Source: UBA7957 sp965222695 | GTDB taxonomy: Bacteria; Pseudomonadota; Gammaproteobacteria; Granulosicoccales; Granulosicoccaceae | Assembly (NCBI GenBank): GCA_965222695.1 | Contig: OZ244967.1 | Coordinates: 3,410,001-3,474,000 of the forward strand | Length of the DNA stretch: 64,000 nt | Direction: 5' to 3' | Shown here: piece by piece, positions 26,686-34,191 of the stretch | How the letters are laid out: each line of letters starts with the position of its first letter | How positions within the stretch are numbered: the stretch's first letter is position 1 | Position numbers and translations under genes: made by a program | Notes under the pieces: model-generated | What the model saw: the letters and a program-made list of their open reading frames with translations, nothing else | Database searches by the model: none | Told to the model about the DNA's origin: nothing

Positions 26686-27897
26686 ATGGAAACCTTAAAA
26701 ACCCAGGTTGCGATTATCGGGGCAGGCCCATCGGGTCTATTGCTTGGCCAGTTGCTGGCGAAACAAGGCATAGACAATATTATTCTGGAACGCGTTACCG
26801 GGGAATACGTACTCGGACGCATCAGAGCCGGCATACTGGAACAAGGATTCGTCGATCTGGTGAGAGAAGCGGGAGTTGCCGATCGGATGGACAAGGAAGG
26901 CTATGTTCACGAAGGCTTTGAGATTTCAAATTACGGAGAATCAACCCGGATCGATCTGAAATCACTGACCGGCGGCAAAACAGTTGTCTGTTACGGCCAG
27001 GTCGAAATCACCAAGGATTTGATGGATGCACGGGAAAGCGCGGGCCTGACGACCTACTATGAAGCAAAGCAGGTTCAACCCCTGGAAGTGAAGTCCGACT
27101 CACCCTCAGTGCAGTTTCGGCATAACGATGCGGATTATACACTTGAATGCGACTACATTGCGGGATGTGACGGCTTCCATGGTATTTCCCGCAAAACCAT
27201 TCCTGAATCGGTTCGTACGGAACATGAACGTGTGTATCCATTCGGCTGGCTCGGCCTTTTGAGCGAGACGCCGCCGGTTTCGGACGAATTGATATATTGC
27301 AAGCATGAACGTGGTTTTGCGCTGGCCAGCATGCGTTCTACCACACGGTCGCGTTACTACCTGCAGGTGCCTTTAACCGACAGCGTTGAGGACTGGTCCG
27401 ACGAAGATTTCTGGGCAGAGTTGAAAAAACGCCTTCCGGCAGATGCCTCGGAAAGACTGGTGACGGGACCCAGCATAGAAAAGAGCATTGCCCCCCTGCG
27501 CTCCTTTGTCTGCGAACCCATGCAATACGGCAATCTGTTTCTGGTTGGCGATGCTGCGCATATCGTACCGCCCACCGGTGCCAAAGGCCTTAATCTGGCT
27601 GCCTCCGATGTCGCCACCTTGTATAAAACCCTGACCCGTGTTTATAAAAACCGGGAGAAGGAGGTGATTGCACAATACTCCGATATTGCACTGCGTAGAG
27701 TCTGGAACGGCGAAAGGTTTTCCTGGTGGATGAGCAATATGATGCACAATTTCGGTGATGTGGGATCCAGCGATGTCAGCGGCAATACGTTTAAACGTTT
27801 TATGGATTCAGAGTTGAAGTATTATCTATCGTCTTTGCACGGTAAACAGGTTCTTGCGGAGCAATATGTCGGCTTGCCGTACGAGGAGCCGAAATAG
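26686..27897 (+). CDS. pobA: 4-hydroxybenzoate 3-monooxygenase
   Basis: A 403-residue FAD monooxygenase. It hydroxylates 4-hydroxybenzoate to protocatechuate with NAD(P)H and O2. Motifs are IIGAGPSGLLLG (FAD), RIRAGILEQG, IAGCDGFHGISR (the DG motif), and FLVGDAAHIVPPTGAKGLN. The length agrees with classical PobA (about 394). A strong GAGGAGG site precedes the ATG. It is last in the plus-strand operon, and no separate PobR gene is adjacent, so control probably comes from the operon promoter. Confidence 0.95.
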   Translation: METLKTQVAIIGAGPSGLLLGQLLAKQGIDNIILERVTGEYVLGRIRAGILEQGFVDLVREAGVADRMDKEGYVHEGFEISNYGESTRIDLKSLTGGKTVVCYGQVEITKDLMDARESAGLTTYYEAKQVQPLEVKSDSPSVQFRHNDADYTLECDYIAGCDGFHGISRKTIPESVRTEHERVYPFGWLGLLSETPPVSDELIYCKHERGFALASMRSTTRSRYYLQVPLTDSVEDWSDEDFWAELKKRLPADASERLVTGPSIEKSIAPLRSFVCEPMQYGNLFLVGDAAHIVPPTGAKGLNLAASDVATLYKTLTRVYKNREKEVIAQYSDIALRRVWNGERFSWWMSNMMHNFGDVGSSDVSGNTFKRFMDSELKYYLSSLHGKQVLAEQYVGLPYEEPK

Positions 27898-27917
27898 ATC
27901 GGGAGTTTGAAGCATCA

Positions 27918-28826
27918 TTACTGATTTGCGGCAAGACTCTGAAAATAATCGGCATGAAAGCGGAGGTAGCCGTCTTGTGTGACCTTCAAATGTTTCCGGG
28001 TAAATTTATGAAAATCCGGCAGCTTATGAAAAGGTACTGCGGGGTAGGCATGATGCTCTGCGTGGTACAGCATATTCCAGGCCAGAAAATAGACAATCCG
28101 GCTTGTAAAAGTCGTTCGGCTGTTCTCCAGCATATTGGCCACGTGAGGGCACGCGGCATGCTCAGCCAGTAGATAAGCACGTAGAAACGGTTGCCCTAGC
28201 AGCAGCGGAAATATCCAAAGCCAAAGCAAGCCTGTTACCCCCGTACCGACGGAAGCAACGAGAATGAACATGTATATGGCCAGATAAAGACGCGCTTCCT
28301 TTTTGACTTTTTGCTTTGCCCTGTCAGGCACGAATGTATCATCATTGTTGATCGTCGCGTTGCAAATCAGCTTCTTCATCTGCAGCAGCCATACGGGAAC
28401 GCCGGTCAGATAGATCGCGTATTCCAACCTTGTCGCCGGCTTCGGCATCGCAAGTTCAGGATCTTTCTCCGGTATGTGCGTATATCGGTGATGCGCGAAG
28501 TGAAAGTAACGAAACCAGACCGGAGGTAAAAACACTAAAAACCCGCAGATATTTGCCACAAACAGGTTGAGTTTGCTATTTAAAAAGGCTGTACCGTGGA
28601 CGGTTTCGTGCAGAGGGGTAAATAAAAATATAATCAGGATACCTTGAACCACAAGCAAAAGCGGCCACAAGTATGCCTCGAGTGCGATCAGCGTACTGCA
28701 AACGGCGATTGCCCCCCAATGGCCGGCAAGACGTATCAGCCCCGGAGTATTGGAGCGCGTCAGCAGGGTCTCGCGTTGCTCCTTGCCGAGACTGGCAATC
28801 AGTGAGCGATGATCCGCAAGCTGCAT
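27918..28826 (-). CDS. membrane fatty-acid desaturase-like protein
   Basis: A 302-residue integral membrane di-iron enzyme with several hydrophobic segments. The three His boxes are present: HETVHG, HFAHHRYTH and YHAEHHAYP. The family inserts double bonds or hydroxyl groups into acyl chains and related lipids. It is on the minus strand, 26 bp after the universal-stress gene, and convergent with pobA (20 bp between stops). A role in membrane adaptation to aromatic acids is possible but unproven. Confidence 0.85.
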   Translation of the reverse strand: MQLADHRSLIASLGKEQRETLLTRSNTPGLIRLAGHWGAIAVCSTLIALEAYLWPLLLVVQGILIIFLFTPLHETVHGTAFLNSKLNLFVANICGFLVFLPPVWFRYFHFAHHRYTHIPEKDPELAMPKPATRLEYAIYLTGVPVWLLQMKKLICNATINNDDTFVPDRAKQKVKKEARLYLAIYMFILVASVGTGVTGLLWLWIFPLLLGQPFLRAYLLAEHAACPHVANMLENSRTTFTSRIVYFLAWNMLYHAEHHAYPAVPFHKLPDFHKFTRKHLKVTQDGYLRFHADYFQSLAANQ

Positions 28827-28852
28827 AGGCAGAGTTCTCCAGACTCCGCCGA

Positions 28853-29341
28853 TTATAGCGGATAAACAAGCACCGGCACTTTGCTGTGATGAATCACTTT
28901 ATTGGCTGTTGAACCCAGCACGAGTTGCCCTATTCCGGTGTGAGTACGGGTCCCCATGACTATCAGATCCGCGTCATGATGTTCGCAGGCACCCAGGATC
29001 ACCTGGTGCGCCTGGCCTTCTCTCACTTCGATAGCCGGATCTCCTCCCGGCCAGGTCTTGTCGTCATTGGGGCACTCCTCGTCACAGAATCTTTGCACCC
29101 GATCCTGAAGCTGCTGTTTCAGGCTTTCTATACCGTCTGTGCGCAGTTTTTCGTATTCGCCTTCCGACATGACGTTTTGCAACATTCCACTCATGGATGC
29201 GCTCATGGGTTCTATACCATGCAGCATCACAATCCGTGCATCATGCGCCTTGGACATAGCGACTGCCATACGAAATGCGTTTTTCGCGCCTTTCTCTTTT
29301 AAATCCGTGGCATACAGGATTTTTTTGATTTGCGGAAGCAC
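28853..29341 (-). CDS. universal stress protein, UspA family
   Basis: A 162-residue single-domain protein. The N-terminal strand KILYATDLKEKG and the C-terminal GTRTHTGIG, followed by VLGSTANKVIHHSKVPVLV, fit the ATP-binding subclass (G-x2-G-x9-G-S/T). An insertion of about 20 residues in the middle makes it slightly longer than E. coli UspA. It lies between the fbp and desaturase genes on the same strand, with a gap of about 90 bp from fbp. Confidence 0.87.
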   Translation of the reverse strand: MLPQIKKILYATDLKEKGAKNAFRMAVAMSKAHDARIVMLHGIEPMSASMSGMLQNVMSEGEYEKLRTDGIESLKQQLQDRVQRFCDEECPNDDKTWPGGDPAIEVREGQAHQVILGACEHHDADLIVMGTRTHTGIGQLVLGSTANKVIHHSKVPVLVYPL

Positions 29342-29431
29342 TGTTATTTTCCCCCGGTAAAATAAAGTTAACGATGACTGTCAGGAACCCTGTATTTTAC
29401 CACCCGTAGTTTAGCGCCTATATGATATGTG

Positions 29432-30454
29432 TTAACTGCGCTTGGCCAGCAGCTCAAGCAACAGGCTGACTTCCGCCTTAGAGCCCAGAATGGCAGGACT
29501 TCGTTGATGAAGTGATTCGGGTTGTATTTCCAGCACGCGCTCGACACCCGTGGTGGCCAGCCCTCCCGCCTGTTCGACCAGGAACGATAAGGGACTGACC
29601 TCATACAAAAGGCGCAGCTTGCCGTTCAATCCCTGTTGGCGAAGCCGCTCATGGACCGGATTCAGATAGATTCCACCCGTGATGAACAATCGGTGAACAT
29701 CGGCGACAGCGCCGGTAGACCAGCGCAAATCGAAATCGCGGCCACGTATGCCGTCGAGCCCGTTAAGACAATCGGAAATATATTCTTGTATCGGCGGATC
29801 CCAACGGCCGAAATTGAACATATTGATGTATACACGGTCACTCTCATCCGGTATGAGCATCCCGGGATGACTTAACACGAATTCACCCACCAGCGGATCA
29901 AGCGTAAAACCGTTAATACCGTTCCCGGTTGTAATAACGATCATGGTGGATGAGCCGTAAATCGCATAACCGGCGCACACCTGCTGGACTCCGGGTTGTA
30001 AAAATTCCACTAATTGCGGCTGGCCGCACGCACCTTCAGGACGTTTTAAAATCGAGAATATGGTTCCTATCGCCGCATTTTCGGCAATATTGGAAGAACC
30101 GTCCACCGGATCATAAAGCAATAAATACCGGCCCTTCGGATAACGCGCCGGCAGCTGGTAGATTTCCTCCATCTCCTCGGAAACCATGGCAGCGACGTGG
30201 CCGCCGAATTCGGTACGGCGCAAAAAGAGTTCGTTAGCCAGGATGTCCAGGGTTTTCTGCGTCTCGCCCTGTACATTATCGGTACCGCTGGTGCCTAATA
30301 GATTATCGTCAGAAAGAGCGCCGTAGCGCATAGCGGAAGATATGGCCTTGCATGCAGTGACCACGTCGTTAATCACCGAGGTTAAGTCACCCGTTGCGTC
30401 CGGGATATTCCGTTGTTCCTCGATCAGAAACTGGGTGATGGTGGTGCCGATCAT
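29432..30454 (-). CDS. fbp: fructose-1,6-bisphosphatase class I
   Basis: A 340-residue gluconeogenic phosphatase. Motifs are GETQKTLDILANE, VSEEMEEIY, YDPVDGSSNI (metal site) and LRLLYEVSPLSFLVEQAGG. The length matches class I enzymes. It begins 16 bp after the UPF0261 gene, so both should be expressed from promoter module B. Growth on aromatic acids yields pyruvate and oxaloacetate and needs gluconeogenesis, which explains placing fbp under the same control (inference). Confidence 0.95.
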   Translation of the reverse strand: MIGTTITQFLIEEQRNIPDATGDLTSVINDVVTACKAISSAMRYGALSDDNLLGTSGTDNVQGETQKTLDILANELFLRRTEFGGHVAAMVSEEMEEIYQLPARYPKGRYLLLYDPVDGSSNIAENAAIGTIFSILKRPEGACGQPQLVEFLQPGVQQVCAGYAIYGSSTMIVITTGNGINGFTLDPLVGEFVLSHPGMLIPDESDRVYINMFNFGRWDPPIQEYISDCLNGLDGIRGRDFDLRWSTGAVADVHRLFITGGIYLNPVHERLRQQGLNGKLRLLYEVSPLSFLVEQAGGLATTGVERVLEIQPESLHQRSPAILGSKAEVSLLLELLAKRS

Positions 30455-30469
30455 GGGTTTGAAAGCTTC

Positions 30470-31747
30470 CTATGATAAAGTGATATTGCTCCGCCCCTGC
30501 AATTCAACCAGTCGATCCAGTTGTTCAACCAGAACGAGGGCGAATTGTTCGGAATTCAGTTCGGCGTCAACTTCAATCACATCGACATCCCGTTTCAACG
30601 CCTGTTTGAGAGCGGGTACAAATGCCGAGTCGGCCTCAGGATCGTAAAGCGCTTCACCTTCGATGCTCAAGGACGACCAGCCAAGCAGGGGAACGACCAC
30701 GCTTGCCGGATTATCGGCAAGATTCAGTTTTTCACCGACGAGTCGCGCGACGTCGGCAACTTCGTCAGCCGTGGTGCGAACCTCGACCCGAAAGCGATCA
30801 GGAATGGAAATCGGCCGAAGGGCAAGTTTCTTTTCTTCCCATAACGGGTCGTGTGAATCGCGACGTTCAATCGGGCCGCAGCTGATCATATCAAAACCGC
30901 TGGTTGCGACCACATTCGGGACACCGGCTTTACCGGCCGCTTCAAGGCGGTCCGGACGGGAAGCGCGATTACCGCCAAGCAGCTGCTCACTCAATCCGGC
31001 GGGCACTATATCGATCACGCCCTGAAACAGATTTTGCGAGATCAGGTTTTCCATGGCGTTTTCACCCACGCCCTGAGCATGGAACGGGATAACCGAATAA
31101 CCGCGCCGCTCAAGTTCGCGCATTACGGCCTGAGCGCAGCTTTCCGCAAAGCGAAAGCTGGTAACCGCTATGGCCTTTACATCGCTCGACATCTGTAACT
31201 CGCCGTTACTGCTTGCCGCCATGCCGCAGATTGCCCCGGCGCCGCGTTTCAGAAATGCGCGCGTCAGATCGTTCAGTCCGGATATATCGACAACCGCATG
31301 CATGATGGTGATATCCCGGGAACCGAAAAACATCGCTGAATAGGCCGGCATTGCCGCCGCGCTTGAGATCACCAGTTTTGGAATACCTATGGGGAGTGAT
31401 TTCATTACTCCTGTTGCCAGGGTTGTATTGGAGGCGCCGCCAAAGGCGACTACGCCATTGCAACGGCCGTTTTTAAGCAACTCAAGGACTTTTACGGTTG
31501 AGCCTTGCATCATCAGCCTGGACGCCGCGCTGGTATCTTTCATCCGGTAAATGCTATCCATGTCCGTTCCGGCGGCTTTGGCGACTTCGCCGGCGGAAAT
31601 ATCCGCGGCCATTTTGGCTCGCTGACCGTAACCGATATCAACCAGAACCGTCCGGACACCCTGTTCCTCGATACAATCCTTCAGATAATGTGCTTCAGCT
31701 GCTTTCGTATCGAGCGAACACAGCATGACAATGCTTGGCTCGGCCAT
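30470..31747 (-). CDS. UPF0261 (Tm-1-like ATP-binding domain) protein
   Basis: A 425-residue protein of the UPF0261 family, whose N-terminal half resembles the ATP-binding domain of the plant resistance protein Tm-1. Seen here: IVMLCSLDTKAAEAHYLKD at the N-terminus, VVAFGGASNTTLATGVMKSLPIGIPKL, ISGLNDLTRAFLKRGAGAI, and a C-terminal half with IPFHAQGVGENAMENLI. No bacterial reaction is established to my knowledge. It is the first gene of the operon driven by promoter module B, which is shared with the lig and TRAP operons. That suggests a job in handling aromatic acids or their products. Confidence 0.85.
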   Translation of the reverse strand: MAEPSIVMLCSLDTKAAEAHYLKDCIEEQGVRTVLVDIGYGQRAKMAADISAGEVAKAAGTDMDSIYRMKDTSAASRLMMQGSTVKVLELLKNGRCNGVVAFGGASNTTLATGVMKSLPIGIPKLVISSAAAMPAYSAMFFGSRDITIMHAVVDISGLNDLTRAFLKRGAGAICGMAASSNGELQMSSDVKAIAVTSFRFAESCAQAVMRELERRGYSVIPFHAQGVGENAMENLISQNLFQGVIDIVPAGLSEQLLGGNRASRPDRLEAAGKAGVPNVVATSGFDMISCGPIERRDSHDPLWEEKKLALRPISIPDRFRVEVRTTADEVADVARLVGEKLNLADNPASVVVPLLGWSSLSIEGEALYDPEADSAFVPALKQALKRDVDVIEVDAELNSEQFALVLVEQLDRLVELQGRSNITLS

Positions 31748-31774
31748 GGCTGCCCCTCTTTAACCGGCTGATTT

Positions 31775-31855
31775 GCTATACAGACAAAAAATAGCATGCC
31801 GGTCTTGGCCGTGGAAATTCATAATGCAATCTAGCCATTCGTTTTTTGAATAGCC
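31775..31855 (-). promoter_or_regulatory. conserved promoter module B (UPF0261-fbp operon)
   Basis: Read on the minus strand, the 43-bp box (31855 to 31813) is GGCTATTC, A-tract, CGAATGG and so on to TGAATTTCC. Exactly 30 nt later TG is followed by the -10 hexamer TATAGC (31780-31775). The expected transcript start is about 20 bp before the UPF0261 ATG. Box and spacing equal those of modules A and C, and the core promoter (GGCATGCTA, GTCTGTATAG) is shared with C. Confidence 0.75.
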
Positions 31856-31874
31856 TACTCTGCTCCATAAATTT

Positions 31875-32615
31875 TTATAAACGCCGCCCGACCTGTCTCG
31901 CGACTTCTGATAGTTGCAGTCTGGCCGTTTCGATAAACTCTTCCCTGAATCGACTCAGCATGCCGAACACTGAAATTGTCAGTATCATTCGCCCCTCAAG
32001 GTTTCTGACGGGGACGGCAACGGCGGCAATATCCGGTTCGTTGTCTCCTAGATTGATTGCAAAACCCTGGCGGCGAACAGTGTCCAGTTCTTCGAGTAGT
32101 TCTTCCGGTTTCGGCGTCGACCGGTCCGCAATCGACAGGGCCTCAAGTCGTTCTGCCCTTACCTGGGGCGACAGATCCGCCAACCACAGTTTGCCCTGCG
32201 CGCTTAGATGCATCGGCAGCAAAGTACCCACTTTGATATTGACTGAAATTGTCCGGCGCGAATCTGCCACCGCAATGCAGGTGGGACCGTAGCGCGAAAG
32301 GCGGCAGGCCATTACCGACTCGTTGAACGACAGGCTCATGCGGTCGAGTTCCGGTCTCACCACAGCAGCCAGCGAGTTGGATTCTTCGGCAATCCAGCAA
32401 AGTTCTTCGATCTTCGGACCGAGTATGTAGATTCCCCTGCGTGCGGCCCTTAAGGCACCGACACTTTCAAGCGTCAACAGGAGTCGATGTGCCGTCGCAG
32501 AATTCATTTGCAGTTGCTCGACCACTTGCGCAGTCGAGATTTCGCGTCTGTCCGACGAAAAAAGCGACAGTATCTCAAAGCTCTTGAGTATCGATCCATT
32601 CAGCGGTGTACTCAT
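31875..32615 (-). CDS. IclR-type transcriptional regulator
   Basis: A 246-residue protein. The N-terminal winged HTH is LKSFEILSLFSSDRR through NSATAHRLLLTLESVGAL. The C-terminal effector domain contains LPMHLSAQGKLWLADL and AVAVPVRNLEGRMILTISVFG, typical of IclR. It is divergent from the aldehyde dehydrogenase gene with a palindromic site between, so it probably controls the dehydrogenase-ThDP enzyme pair and itself. Confidence 0.9.
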   Translation of the reverse strand: MSTPLNGSILKSFEILSLFSSDRREISTAQVVEQLQMNSATAHRLLLTLESVGALRAARRGIYILGPKIEELCWIAEESNSLAAVVRPELDRMSLSFNESVMACRLSRYGPTCIAVADSRRTISVNIKVGTLLPMHLSAQGKLWLADLSPQVRAERLEALSIADRSTPKPEELLEELDTVRRQGFAINLGDNEPDIAAVAVPVRNLEGRMILTISVFGMLSRFREEFIETARLQLSEVARQVGRRL

Positions 32616-32668
32616 TCGGATTCCCGTATTGAAAGAATAGAAGTCTCTTGACTTATAGCATTGTACTA

Positions 32669-32702
32669 CTCATTATATAAGATATCTATCTCATATAATG
32701 AG
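32669..32702. promoter_or_regulatory. palindromic operator between iclR-type gene and ALDH gene
   Basis: CTCATTATAT (32669-32678) and ATATAATGAG (32693-32702) are exact inverted arms around a 14-bp AT-rich centre. The site lies in the divergent promoter region and ends 19 bp before the ALDH ATG. The right arm overlaps a possible -10 or leader. IclR proteins bind such palindromes, so it is a likely operator (inference). Confidence 0.55.
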
Positions 32703-32721
32703 ATTTACTGGAGGAGATATC

Positions 32722-34170
32722 ATGAACGTCGGGCTTTTGATCAACAATACGAATGTACCCGCTGCCGGTGGGGCGACATTTGACCGCAATTCGCCCATTT
32801 CGGGCGAACTTGCAACCAGGGCTGCCGCCGCGAAAAGTGCCGACGTTGATGCTGCGGTGCAGTCGGCCGCGAATGCCTTTGCGGCCTGGTCGGCTACTGG
32901 CCCTGCCGAACGTCGCGCTATTCTGAACGCTTGCGCCGACGTGCTTGATGCCCGACAAAGCGAATTTATCGCCTTGGGAATCAAGGAAACCGGTGGAACC
33001 GCGCCCTGGTTTGGATTCAACGTCATGTTGGCGGCCACAATGTTGCGCGAGGCCGCAGCATTGACCACTCAGATCAAGGGAGAAATTATTCCGGCCAACA
33101 AGCCCGGCACTCTGTCAATGGGCTACAGGCAAGCGGTCGGCGTGCTCGTCGGCATGGCTCCCTGGAATGCTCCGGTCATTCTTGGCGTACGCTGTTTCGC
33201 GATGCCGATCGCCTGTGGCAATACGCTTGTCATGAAAGCTTCGGAGAAATGTCCCGGCCTGCACCGCCTTATCGGCGATTGCATGGTCGAGGCAGGACTC
33301 CCCGAAGGCGTGCTCAATATCATTACACATGCCGCGGAAGATGGACCCGAGGTTGTAAATGCACTGATCGATCATCCGCTGACCCGGCGTATTAATTTTA
33401 CCGGTTCAAGCCGTGTCGGGCGCATCGTTGCGGAACGCGCAGCGACCCATCTGAAGCCTTGCCTGCTCGAACTCGGAGGCAAAGCGCCTTGTATTGTTCT
33501 CGACGACGCCAATATCGCAGCTGCAGTGAACGGCGCGGCATTCGGTGCCTTTATGAATCAAGGCCAGATATGCATGTCTACCGAGAAGGTCATAGTCCTT
33601 GATGCCGTCGCGGAAGAGTTCACCACTGCCTTTGCCGAAAAGGTTGCGGGCTATAAATGCGGCAACCCCGATGAACAGGTACACCTTTCATCCGTCGTAG
33701 ACCTCGAGACTATAGACCATTTGGCAATGCTGATCGAGGATGCCACGGCCAAAGGTGCCAGAATTGTAGTTGGAGGCACCCCCGCGGAAGGCACCGTCAT
33801 GCCGGCAACCCTCGTGGCGGATGTCACTCCCGAGATGAAAATCTATTCTACGGAAAGCTTCGGCCCCGTGACCGCAATCATTGCTGCGCGGGACGAGAAT
33901 CACGCGATAGAGATTGCAAACGACACCCAATACGGCCTTACCGCCTCAGTGTTCACAAACGATGTCAGGCGCGGGTTTGAGGTTGCAAAACGCCTTGAAA
34001 CCGGAATCGCCCATGTGAACGGCCCAACGGTCAGCGATGAGGCCCAAATGCCATTCGGCGGCACCAAAGCAAGTGGTTACGGAAGGTTCGGCGGTACCGC
34101 AGCAATCGACGAATTCACTGAATTGCGCTGGATTACCATAGAAGACCCCGATCAGCACTACCCGATATGA
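32722..34170 (+). CDS. NAD(P)-dependent aldehyde dehydrogenase
   Basis: A 482-residue enzyme of the ALDH superfamily. The ATG at 32722 follows GGAGGAGATATC, a strong ribosome site; an upstream ATG at 32698 lies in the operator. The catalytic Cys is in NQGQICMSTEK, the general-base Glu in LELGGKAPC, and the Asn in PWNAPVILG. The family resembles salicylaldehyde, benzaldehyde and vanillin dehydrogenases by overall motif pattern, but the substrate is not certain. It is followed after 21 bp by the ThDP enzyme; such pairs oxidise the aldehyde made by a 2-ketoacid decarboxylase. Confidence 0.9.
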   Translation: MNVGLLINNTNVPAAGGATFDRNSPISGELATRAAAAKSADVDAAVQSAANAFAAWSATGPAERRAILNACADVLDARQSEFIALGIKETGGTAPWFGFNVMLAATMLREAAALTTQIKGEIIPANKPGTLSMGYRQAVGVLVGMAPWNAPVILGVRCFAMPIACGNTLVMKASEKCPGLHRLIGDCMVEAGLPEGVLNIITHAAEDGPEVVNALIDHPLTRRINFTGSSRVGRIVAERAATHLKPCLLELGGKAPCIVLDDANIAAAVNGAAFGAFMNQGQICMSTEKVIVLDAVAEEFTTAFAEKVAGYKCGNPDEQVHLSSVVDLETIDHLAMLIEDATAKGARIVVGGTPAEGTVMPATLVADVTPEMKIYSTESFGPVTAIIAARDENHAIEIANDTQYGLTASVFTNDVRRGFEVAKRLETGIAHVNGPTVSDEAQMPFGGTKASGYGRFGGTAAIDEFTELRWITIEDPDQHYPI

Positions 34171-34191
34171 CCGCTTCACGAGACGCGGAAT

